From Trichoplax sp. H2 (taxonomy: Eukaryota; Placozoa; Uniplacotomia; Trichoplacea): 64,000 bases of DNA. The stretch is from positions 310,001 through 374,000 of the forward strand of contig NOWV01000050.1 of the NCBI GenBank assembly GCA_003344405.1, given 5' to 3'. The notes beneath the pieces were generated by a model. It was not told where the DNA came from and searched no databases. It saw nothing but the letters and a program-made list of their open reading frames with translations. The position numbers and the translations under genes were made by a program. Within the stretch, counting starts at the first letter, position 1; the number at the start of each line of letters is the position of its first letter. This document shows positions 53,835 to 64,000 of the stretch, piece by piece.

Positions 53835-56530
53835 AATGGGTTGATTGGCCGGCCGTTCAATGATTAAAATTGACTAACAATGATTGATTTATACCACTAC
53901 AGTCTGCGAATCGATCTCATCAAAAGCGATGTAATATTACAGGTCAATTTCGATGGAATTCACTTAATTTAGCTAGTTTACTGAATGGTGCACCAAAAAA
54001 TTGCACAAACTACAGAAAAAAGTCAAGGAATAGTTAGATACAGTATAGTGTAGTTCTACTAAAAAGAAGTAAAGTGTGATTCGTTCATCAGCTGATTACT
54101 GCAAATGCGCTCTATTCTATCTGCTATTTTGAATCCATTGACTGTAATCGATCAGTTTGTATGGCATAATCGATGACGTCTAAGATCCACCATTTCAGCA
54201 TACGTTAGACTGTTGTTTTCTTGAAACGATGCAATACTTGTAAGCTTACGTCCTAAACTTTAGCGACCAGCAGTCAGGCTTGTTTGAATCAGGCCACCAT
54301 TTCCTCTGGCTATGGATGAGCTTAATGGATTTCAACCACTAGTTGTCTTTAGGTACAGCAGACTAAGTTATGGACCCTACTGTGCCACTCAATTTTACCG
54401 GCAACATTCAAAATTGAAATAAATCTTGTCAGAATTTGGTGTTGTAGTCCAGGTGGAGAGTACTGTATAGTACTGTACTCTACAGTACTGTACATACTGT
54501 ACTGTCCAGTAGATTACAGTGTACAGTGTACAGTACGTGCTATATTGTACTGTACACTGTACAGTGCGTGTCGTCACATGTGTACAGTACTGTACTCACA
54601 GTGGCAATGTACAGTGCACACCTCTACAGTATCCGGAGTACCATGTACTGTAAGTGACCGTGTACAGTACTGTACTCCAGTCACGGGTGTTCCAGTACAG
54701 TATCGACTACTGTCGAAAACGGGTACTCTACTAGGCCAGTACTGTACAGTACTGTATACTGTATGGAACTGTATGCGAATAGTTCTGATGGTTAGGATGA
54801 GTATGAATTGGAGGTTACCTTAACCCTAACCCCGGGAGAGCGCGTCGATTGAGTGCGAATTCACTTTGCCACAGCTTTGTTCTGCAAGAGATTTCAACTT
54901 CAATTCGAATGCAACCAATGGCAACTCGCTACATGCAAATGGTATCATGCAATGATAATATTTCTATTACTGTGTTGATGTCAATGACAGAAAAGAATTA
55001 GAAACTGGTAGACGAGTACCTTCTACGAATCTGCACTTTTGCAAGGCAATACGAGTCGTACAAATTGCTTGCCATGCGTTTTACTGCTATACATCATACA
55101 GTAAAAATAAATTAATTATAAGTGGATCTACTATCATGGACTAGCTAATTGCATTTACATTTATCAATCAATTTCCACTGTAGAATGATTTACTCTGCTT
55201 TAAAATATTTATATTATACCGTACACACACATAAGATTTTAAATAAATTAAGATTGAATTATGCTGCATTGTAGGATAGTCTTCATGAATTATACGTAGT
55301 ATGAATGGCTAAATATGAGTTTGCTAACGTCATGTGCAATTTATCCACTAATGCCCGTAACCTATCAATAGCACTACCAATTAATTAACATGTATCAATT
55401 GAACCGCTAGTGGCTTAATTTTCAAGTCTTAACGTTGTATATACACAGTACTGTACGTTATGCGACAAAGATACAATACATACCGTATCTGATTTCATTA
55501 GTCTGCACTTACAGTAATGAATTATTTATATTAATTACCTCGCATGTCTTAATGATCGTTGTAAATGTGCTAAGCAAAAAATCTTTATACTGTAATAATT
55601 GCTATTGATAACTTAATGCTACAATAGAACTCAATTTACTACTGTCACTGACCTAATGCTAATCGTTTAATTGACTGTACAGATGGAGTTTCCAACTTGT
55701 TAATGCATAAAATTGATCTTAGCACGCGATTATTACATAGCCAAAACATCTACTGTATAGTTATATAATAATTTGAAGCGCATCCGCTGATGAAGTCACT
55801 ATTACTATGTAATTAATTGATCCATTTAGTCATTGTGATCAATGCCTGACTTATCGCTGATCAATTTATCATAGGTCAACCTTAGTATCAATGTGTTTAT
55901 TGTTATGCTTATATGTTTATAGAAATAAGTCGTTTCTACTTGCAAAGCCTTATCAAATTACAGTACTTATTTCATTTGCAGTATGTGTATACTATAGTAC
56001 ATATATATCCTAATGGTTGTAATTTTAGCCCATATCTGATCAATCGATTGTAATGCAGCATATGAAGGTACCTTTGCTGGTGTCAAAATACTTTTAGCAT
56101 TAGGTTGCACAGTTCAATATCAAAAATCTAAATAGATTCTGTAGGTTGCCTATCCAATGATATTATTTTATATGTGAACATAGAACATGCATATAAAGTG
56201 TGTTTTGATGAAGACATCAAAAAACTTCAGTTCTACGGATAGTTTTATATAGTGATTACTTATAAAGTGAACGCTGACATGCACGTGTAAATTCTCGTAC
56301 CAAGACCATAACATCGTATATTGTAAATACATTCTTCTACTCCTGCCCACTAAAGACAACTGAATATGAAAATATAAAAACGCAAATCCTATAGATTAAA
56401 ATATATTTTTAATATCATAACAATTTTCAATGTACATCCGATTATTTGACATCTAAGTTTAATTTATGGTCTTAAATTTTTCTATCATGTGAGCTCGGAT
56501 GTACAGCACAGTAGTAACAGAATTTGACGA
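53835..56530. other. Divergent intergenic region between SLC7A6OS and PSME3
   Basis: About 2.7 kb between head-to-head genes. It contains the large GTAC-palindrome cluster at 54.45-54.77 kb and a short telomere-like TTAACCCTAACCCC at about 54819-54832. No exon with homology was found. The remainder is AT-rich and unremarkable. Confidence 0.55.
54455..54765. repeat. Palindromic GTAC/CTGTACAG cluster in the SLC7A6OS 5' flank
   Basis: About 310 bases almost saturated with GTACTGTAC, CTGTACAGT and ACAGTGTACAG words, about 620 bases upstream of the SLC7A6OS start codon. Both strands carry the same words. Confidence 0.85.
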
Positions 56531-58406
56531 ATGATTAACATAGATGTAGATAATCATATAGTGATTACTGGTGCATTACTACTTGTAGGTTCTGTTTTTG
56601 TCTAATAATTCTGATATGTCTAACACTTTCACTAACGCTTATACCCTTTTGTTCATAGTTTGCAGAATTCCAAGAACAATGTGTGGAAAATGTAAGAAAG
56701 ACCTTTCCTTAGTCCAGTCTCTAAAGAATTTATTTAGTTAAAGTAGCTTATATATTGTAGCATAATTAAAATATTATAATTTATATCATTTGCTACACCC
56801 ATTATTTTTGTAGGGTGAGAAATTAATCAAAGAGTTTTTTCCTCAGAGAGTAATAGAATTAAATGAATTCTTAAAGGTATAAACTAACACATTCTTCGTT
56901 ATGTAAGGTTTTAATTTTCAAACTGCAATGCTGCAGTTTGAAAATACATTGCCAACCACTACATGATATAATATACATTAATCACTCTATCTGCCTAACG
57001 AAACGACCTTGGAATATATTTTTTGTTTAAAGCTTTACAAATTTGAAAAGAATATGCTAATACCAATTTAATAGTTGGATTCTTCTTTGTCCTAACGTAG
57101 ACGGAACGTTTATCACTGAACCCGAGTAAAATTCATTCTAACATTGAAGAATTTACAAAGGTAGACTACCGAATATCAGAAAATGAGACTTTTCAGGTTG
57201 GTAACCAATTGTCCGTAAGTTACGTATGGTATTACTATGAAATTCTTTATTACGATTTATACTGAAGTTGTCGTAATTAATCTTATCGTTGGTAGGGCTC
57301 TGCGAAAAGAGCTAGACTAGAGAATGATACGGATTCGAAATCACAGGGTAACATTATCTATCAATCGAGCAGTATTGTATCCCTAATACAATGGTGCTAC
57401 GTTAGTGTTCTAAACAAGTTTTGTATTATTGTGATAATTAATTAATTCCGTATCTACTGGTATTCTTAGTGCCAGTAATTCCTTGTAACCGATTGCTAGA
57501 AGAATTAATCGATGATATCAAGCCTCAAATTCGTACTCTCATTGAAAAATGTAACTGCGTACGTATGAATTTATAAAAAGATCGCTCTTGATAATCCAAT
57601 TATCTCACCAAAAATCTGAAATAAGAATTACATTAATAGGTAAAGATATGGATACAATTGCTAATTCCGAGAATCGAAGATGGTAACAATTTTGGAGTGT
57701 CCATTCAGGTAAATTTATTATTGTCTGTTTAAAAGACTAATACGTTGGTTAAAGTTCATGCAGTATCAGCAATAACATCAGTAATACTAAATCAGTCATA
57801 TGGTATACTATAAAAAATAGGAAGATATACTCGGCGAGGTTGCGCGCATTGAAAGCGAAGCAGCTGGGTTTCTGGATCAGATTTCTCGGTAAGTCCCACA
57901 TGATTCTATCTCATCTATAATTTACGATGAATATAAATACTTTGTTAACTCATGGCTGTATCAATATAAAATATAATTGTAGATATTTCATATCAAGAGG
58001 CAAAATGATATCAAAAATCGCTAAATATCCTTTTATCGTAAGTATTAAGTGTTGTTAAATAGAAATAAAATTCATTAAAATTTGTAAAGGATTGCTGACA
58101 GCTGTAATTATACTTTGACGATCATAATCCGTATATCAAAACTATTCACCAATTCTTTCAAATTGTAGAAAGATTACTCTCGTTGCATATGTGAACTAGA
58201 TGAAAAAGAATATCTGAACCTACGTTTAACATTATGCGAACTAAGAAACCATTATGTAAGTGTGGAGTTGTTATCACGCCCGATAATAGTACATTGTTAA
58301 CATTATTTCTATTTATTTCCTTTAGTGTTGCTTGCATGATACCATCACGAAAAATATAGAAAAAATTAAAAAACCAAGATCTGTCAATACTGACACGATG
58401 TATTAA
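56531..58406 (+). CDS. PSME3: Proteasome activator PA28-gamma (REG-gamma)
   Basis: Heptameric nuclear 11S activator that docks on the 20S proteasome and drives ATP- and ubiquitin-independent proteolysis (family knowledge). Exons: 56531-56545 (tentative), 56659-56691, 56814-56876, 57101-57196, 57296-57347, 57470-57558, 57640-57708, 57821-57888, 57983-58037, 58169-58255, 58326-58406, about 235 residues against 254 in human. Clear blocks: EKLIKEFFPQRVIELNEFLK, KRARLE (basic stretch in the homologue-specific insert), DDIKPQIRTLIEKCN, IWIQLLIPRIEDGNNFGVSI, IESEAAGFLDQISRYFISRG, LDEKEYLNLRL and the ending NIEKIKKPR...DTMY, with the terminal Tyr typical of PA28-gamma. Junctions from exon 3 onward are secure. 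The first exon, the exact exon-2 acceptor (56659 or 56666) and the exon-4 donor are less certain. A poly(A)-like AATAAA lies at 58855. Confidence 0.93.
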
Positions 58407-61068
58407 GTGAATTGCAAAGATTTCGCCCATTTATATCCTTTCTGTTCTTGTATTCATATAGCCTTTTATGTACTATTCTCAAAAACCATAAGTAGTAAGC
58501 AATTATAAGATATTAGTACCATTATTCTTCGTAACCATTGGCGAGATTGAAATAATATGTATAAGGATATTTAGTTAATAGGGCTATCTAATATGCTGTT
58601 GCGCTTTACATGCAACAGTTAGAATAAGATAATGTGGTCTAAGTATTAATGCGTTATCAGTTTAAATTAGGATTTATTCAATATGCATTACAAGATAATG
58701 TCAATCTTGTATTATAAATCATTGCAAGCTTCACTTTTTGAACAATTTTTGCGATGATTTATCTTCACAGTTTATGATACTTATAATAACTATTATATAA
58801 TTTATCGACTTTGAATGCTGTTGTAAATTGAGTGCTTGATACTGCAGTATGAGGAATAAAACGACTGTATGAAAGCATTGTTTCATTTTGGTATATGGTA
58901 GAAACTAACGAAAAGTAAATGAGTTCAAAGTAAACATTAACAATTGTCTTTCTGATATCACAAATATCGTATGCTTAAATTTGGTAAGTAGTTCTACATG
59001 AATACTTTGACGCAATCAATACTTGACCAAGTGACGATCGAGTTAGCACATAACCTCGAAGATATTTCTTTCACTGAGAGTCATCAAACATTGGATGCTT
59101 TTGATACGTACATCCTTATCTTTCTCAATACTGTAATCGTAATGAAAATCGGTTTCGATTATCGGATGAATTGGTTGTACTGTATGCGAATAGTTGCGAG
59201 AATAAAAACACCCGTTCACTGCAATGTTCAACCGTATCTTATCAACCATAATAATTTACTGTTACCGTAGTATAAGAAATTCCAAGGTGAAATACCTCCA
59301 ATTTATTTCCCCGTCATCATATCCCACTCCACCCACGCCATAACTTTATTTCGCTTTCATATCCTCCTTAGGACTAGTTTATATACAGTATATTCTAGGA
59401 TTTAAAGTAATATTCTAATTCTCTCGGCCTGGCGTGCCAGACAAAGCTAGTATAATTGAAAAACGAAAGTTGCATAGAACGCGTTCGCATACGCGTCTCA
59501 CTTTCACGACACTTGATCATTTTCCAGCCTTGATACAATTTGTCGACGATAAAATGATGTACAGTACTGTACAGTACAGTACAGTACACTGTTTGTACAG
59601 GACTGTACAGTTCGTTATGGGATGCTGGACACATCGATTGCTAGCAGCTACATCCTATTTTATTGAGGATTGATCGACCTTGTCAAGTCATACATCGTGA
59701 GGATATTACGTACTGGAGATCACCTGCCACGCATGCTACACGTGTAGCCTTTTACAAGGTTAATGAATGATTTCCTGCTTACAACTTTTTCTTGAAGAAA
59801 AATGATGTAATTATACAGTACAGTACAGTACAGTAATGGTAAGGCACCCACTGGAAGCCTTTCTCACTACTTTCATTCATTGTAAAAGCAACCACTCAGA
59901 ATACGTTCCTTCCCTCCCGAAATACTGCAATAGTACAACGAGAACGGTCATCAATGACAATATCATTCCAGACTGGAACAATATCGCCCGCTTCCCGCTC
60001 AGGAAAGAACGTTATTAATCCTCCTCATGGTTGATGCGGTTGTCTTCTTTGGAGAAGAAAGACGGGACGTGTACTATAGAAATGATCCTAGAAAGTACAG
60101 TCTTAAAATATTTAACAAAGTACCGGCTAATTTATAGTGCAATATGGACTTCTTTGATTACAGGCGAAAAAATCTGCATAATTTATTTACAGTATCACGT
60201 ATTGTAAGAAGTACAGTACCGGTGAAACTTGCTGTACAGTACTGTACTGTACACTCTGAGTGTACAGTACTACTGTACTGTACAGTACAGTACAGTACAG
60301 TACAGTATTCAGTACTTACAGTATTTAGTAGTCTATGATATAGTACTGTACTGTACAGTACTGTACTGTACACTGTAGTCATCGATTCATGAAATCTTAC
60401 CGTGCACCAGTAGAACATGTGTTAACGAAGTTACGGGCCAAGTATGGAATCGGGCATCCATATGCTCGATTATTGGTGCCGCGAAAGGAAAGCTGACAGA
60501 TTAACACCAGGTGTTGGTGGTACAAATATCCCGATCAAACCAAGTTCAAATGTGATATACAGTACAAGTTCACGCCTTTCAAATGACGAATTTATCATAC
60601 CTTGTTTCGAAGTTGAGATCTGACACTACTCAATCGGTGCCAGGGCTCCAGTCATAATATAGTATACTGTACTGTACTGTACAGTACTGTAATGATTTTG
60701 TCAGACTCCGGCTGTTAATATGTTGTGAGCTGATTCAATCGCAATTATTGTTGGGAACTTCTATTTTTTCGGATAGACTGCTGTAGATACTGTACTCGTT
60801 CTTTGCATCGTGCAAAGTATTCATTCACTGCAGTTCTCACAGCTAAAGCGGATTAATCAATTGATCAACAGTCAGTCTGCACGGATGAGAAGTGGCTGTC
60901 CGATTCCCAGGTATCATTATCACATCCTTATATCGTATTGCATTGTATAATAAACAGCTCTGGACTGTCGCTGGAGATCAATGCATTCGACCGTTGCTCG
61001 GTTATAATAGACGACAACATTCAAAGTGCAATATCACTACAGAAAGAACAAACTCCGGTGATTGCATC
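58407..61068. other. Intergenic region between PSME3 and the BPL_N gene
   Basis: About 2.7 kb with no supportable gene. The left part is AT-rich 3' flank of PSME3. From 59.5 to 60.7 kb there are four palindromic GTAC patches (59558-59612, 59814-59836, 60211-60380, 60660-60692). A 5' exon or targeting sequence for the downstream gene could lie here but I cannot place one. Confidence 0.5.
60211..60380. repeat. Palindromic GTAC/CTGTACAG cluster, 5' of the BPL_N gene
   Basis: Two blocks of perfect CTGTACAGTA repetition (60231-60310 and 60338-60377) are separated by about 30 bases, and each is largely its own reverse complement. A strong stem between them is predicted. A smaller patch follows at 60660-60692, nearer the downstream start codon. 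Confidence 0.88.
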
Positions 61069-62637
61069 ATGTCCCAAAGAAAAATTTTAATTTATTGCGA
61101 TGATGGCTCAGCCAACGTTGATGTAGCTGAAGCGAGCATAAAGCAGGCAATAAATGAGCTGCATCTCCAGAATGATTTTCAAATTGAAAATGTGACCGCT
61201 AATGATATTATTGGTAACGAGAATACGTTGCTATCAACGAAATTATTTGTAATGCCTGGTGGAAGAGACCTCCCTTACGTTGAAAAATTAAATGGCCAAG
61301 GGAATCGACGCATAAAACACTTTGTCAACCAAGGGGGTTGTTATTTAGGCCTATGTGCTGGCGCTTACTTTGCTAGTAGTATAATAGAATTCGAGAAAGA
61401 CACAGCATTGGAAGTTTGCGGTGCTAGGGAACTAAAATTCTATCATGGACTTGCAAAAGGATGTGTTTATCCTGGTTTCAGCTATAAAGATAATTCCGGT
61501 GCTAGAGTAGTACCAATTGAGCTACACAAAGAAATAGCCGACCAGGTTAGCTTTAATCAGTGCTCAGTTTATTATAACGGCGGTTGCGAATTTTTACCCT
61601 TAAATGATGACGTTGGCGAAGTGGAGATTTTGGCTTCTTACTCTGCTCATGATAATGGTAAGTCACTGCAATGGCTGAAATATTGATAAATTTAATTTAA
61701 GCTAAAGCTTGTCTAGCTACCGGCTACAATATCGTTGTAGACCAGTACAACATACTGCATACAGTACTTTCACAGAACGAATGGTATCCTTTTGTAAGCT
61801 AGCAAATCCATGTTCTGTGCTAGTAATTTGAACATTCTACCCCAAGGGTCTCCTGAATGACAGGATAGTGTACATGTACTATTTTAGTAATTGCTGCACC
61901 TATTGAACACTGACAGTCTATTAGGAGTTACAGTGCTGTAATTATAGTACGAAGTATAAAGCCACTATTACAGGGACGCGGCGAGCCCTCTAGAATGGCT
62001 GAAAGATGTTCAGCTATAGTGTTGCCTTAAATTATGTCTTTCAATTTTAAGAAATGTACTTTAAATTCGGCTCAAATTCCATGCAGACAGATCAGTACCA
62101 CCTTGAGCAATTGACTCTTGAAATTTTGATTACTTTATATTGTAGTATTGAATAATATTTCTTTCAAGTTTCTAATACGAACTATCAGTCGCTGTTACAT
62201 ATACGGTCGCTCCAACCATTTTACAAGTCACGTCGTAATACCGGTCTATACCCGAACCCGAGGTATAAATTTAATCTATACCTTTTAACCATACATTATG
62301 AATGCCAGCCCGGTAGATAATCCATGATATAATAGTAAATAGACTTTCAAATATAACCTGCCTAACGAGATTATTATTCATAATAGCTTAAATAATTATT
62401 TTTTAATGATTTAAAATTGCAGAAAACTCATCAGTCAACAGGCATGCTCCACCAATCGCTATAATTAAATGTAAAGTGGGTTCTGGCATTGCAATTCTTT
62501 CAGGTGTCCATCCGGAATACTCTGCAAATCTACTTAGTCCAGATAAATATGATGATAAAATACTTCAGCATTTACATCAATGTGAACACAACAGAGCCGT
62601 TTTATTTCGCAAATTATTGTCGATGTTATTATTGTAA
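61069..62637 (+). CDS. Stand-alone biotin-protein ligase N-terminal (BPL_N) glutamine-amidotransferase-like protein
   Basis: Two exons, 61069-61657 and 62423-62637, 267 residues; the splice keeps frame. It matches the BPL_N domain found at the N-terminus of yeast Bpl1 and some eukaryotic biotin ligases, and as a separate protein elsewhere. Exon 1 has KILIYCDDGSAN, FVMPGGRDLPYV and GGCYLGLCAGAYFAS, with the nucleophile-like Cys at about 96. Exon 2 supplies GSGIAILSGVHPEYSANLL; the H-P-E (about 226-228) resembles the His/Glu pair of class I glutamine amidotransferases. No biotin-ligase catalytic domain follows: the frame stops shortly after. The frame is open upstream to about 60892 but without an ATG, so Met at 61069 is chosen. 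The true substrate is unknown. Confidence 0.88.
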
Positions 62638-64000
62638 TGGCAAAATAATAGGAATGAACTGTTTTCATCCTTGAAAAGCGGCAATATTGACTTCATCTCT
62701 TACTTAAAGAAAGATGCATAACGTTAATCAACTTTGACTAATCGACTATCAGGAGTAAAGGTTATCATAAACAGTAGCATACTCTTATATTCAATTTTCA
62801 TTTATTCAATTCCTTAAACCTAAAATCATACATACCGCTTTGATGAATTTAATTAAGGAATAAAATCAAGTAATTATCATTAATATTTGTAGCCAATTTA
62901 ATATACACTTTTATATCTCTTGAATACATTTGAAAAGGTTGTGTATAATTGTAAAATTGAATTAAAAACATGTTTAAAACCGACGATCATAACGAAATGT
63001 TAATAAAGAAGAGATTTAAATTTCTACTCGTTGTCGTCGACAAGATTATACTAAAAATTTATTTTAAAATTCTGTAGTATCTGATCAATACTTGGCTGCG
63101 TAGCATATTATACAAACAGTGAAAAGTTATATTAAATATAATTTAATAATAAAGCAAAATTCAAAAACACAGATTATGCTGAGATATTATTTATTAATAC
63201 ACTAAGTTGGTAATGCATACAGAATAGTTATTATGACTGCCATTTTACGTCACCAACTCTACCACTTGATAACTAGAACAATGAAGCAAAAATTTTAGCA
63301 AATATGCGTAGTTCCAAGTTGATAATTACTTTTAAATAATCAGGGCTCATCTATTACAATAATTATTACAAAAGCATTTCCCAAGAAATTGGATATGAAT
63401 CGAATGATTTTGATCGTAGGTGATGTATTTAATGGTAATCACCATTATGAGTATTCAGTTAGATATTACCGGTACTAATAAATAATAATATACAATCATT
63501 ATCGTAATTTACATTTTGAACGAATGAAATAAAAGCTTCAGGACTGTACTGCAACATAGTGTGTCCATGTCAGATTTATAAGTGAAAAGTAACTTTAGTG
63601 AATATTACACTAGTACTGCGATAGTATATATAATTTGGATGATTCACACTTAATATTCTAAAATGGTCAACATTCTTTTCTATCGAGTGAATTTTAGGCT
63701 AAGAAACTGATATATTACAATGTTGTAATGCTCTCTATGTATGAAGTATTATAAATAATACAGACAGAAAATTATTTACATTCACAATTCTCTAAACAAT
63801 TCAATTGCGTTATACGACGTATCATAATGTTAATTATGAAAGTGTGCATGGTATAAGCTGCATCGCATTGTTGATAACATCAGTTATATATAAGTATCTA
63901 TACGATAATACGCTACTGGTATATATATATATATATATATATATATGAGCATATATCTTACTATACTGTATATTTAAAACGACAAATTATCATATTAGAA
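62638..64000. other. Right-end AT-rich flank
   Basis: 3' flank of the BPL_N gene, with a plus-strand AATAAA at about 62869-62874, followed by unremarkable AT-rich DNA to the window edge. I see no exon with homology on either strand. Confidence 0.5.
63918..63948. repeat. (TA)n microsatellite
   Basis: An uninterrupted run of about thirteen to fourteen TA dinucleotides near the right edge of the window. Confidence 0.95.

Noticed and set aside
58998-59270. Plus-strand open frame of 90 residues in the PSME3 3' flank
   Set aside because: Low-complexity, no similarity, and an opposing open frame of similar size overlaps it; consistent with chance.
60892-61068. N-terminal extension of the BPL_N protein starting with GTG
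   Set aside because: No ATG is in frame there; non-ATG starts are not expected in a nuclear animal gene, so only Met at 61069 is annotated.

Overview
The window looks like nuclear DNA of an early-branching animal, most plausibly a placozoan (Trichoplax-like). This is inferred from gene content and architecture, not from a database match. It is AT-rich and dense: ten protein genes in 64 kb. Most are split into many short exons by small GT-AG introns with typical T-rich acceptors. The content is metazoan: a golgin-245-type GRIP golgin, a PCGF2/BMI1-type Polycomb RING protein, PA28-gamma, and animal-type single-chain ATP-citrate lyase with its phosphorylated linker. I built exon models by hand. 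Reading frame, splice sites and family similarity agree across nearly every junction.

Layout, left to right: golgin-245-like (minus, 3' end cut by the left edge); an unrecognised protein with two N-terminal hydrophobic segments and a PAM2-like motif (minus, 13.6-19.1 kb); proteasome subunit beta-3 (minus, 21.4-24.1 kb); an intronless F-box/ankyrin gene (minus, 27.5-29.5 kb); the PCGF2/BMI1-like RING/RAWUL gene (minus, 32.6-36.0 kb); ATP-citrate lyase with 31 exons (minus, 37.3-45.8 kb); an unrecognised disordered protein (plus, 49.1-51.5 kb); SLC7A6OS/Iwr1 (minus, 52.1-53.8 kb); PA28-gamma/PSME3 (plus, 56.5-58.4 kb); and a stand-alone biotin-protein-ligase N-terminal (glutamine-amidotransferase-like) protein (plus, 61.1-62.6 kb).

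Intergenic DNA is mostly featureless and AT-rich, with one striking pattern. Dense clusters of self-complementary GTAC/CTGTACAG-type repeats lie just 5' of at least six of the ten genes. One of these clusters contains a five-copy tandem array with a period of about 160-178 bp, upstream of the proteasome gene.

These genes are not an operon. They serve unrelated housekeeping roles: trans-Golgi tethering, proteolysis, chromatin silencing, cytosolic acetyl-CoA supply and RNA polymerase II import. Human PSMB3, PCGF2, ACLY and PSME3 all map to 17q12-q21, so this window probably preserves an ancient animal linkage group. No tRNA, rRNA, CRISPR or recognisable transposon coding sequence was seen.
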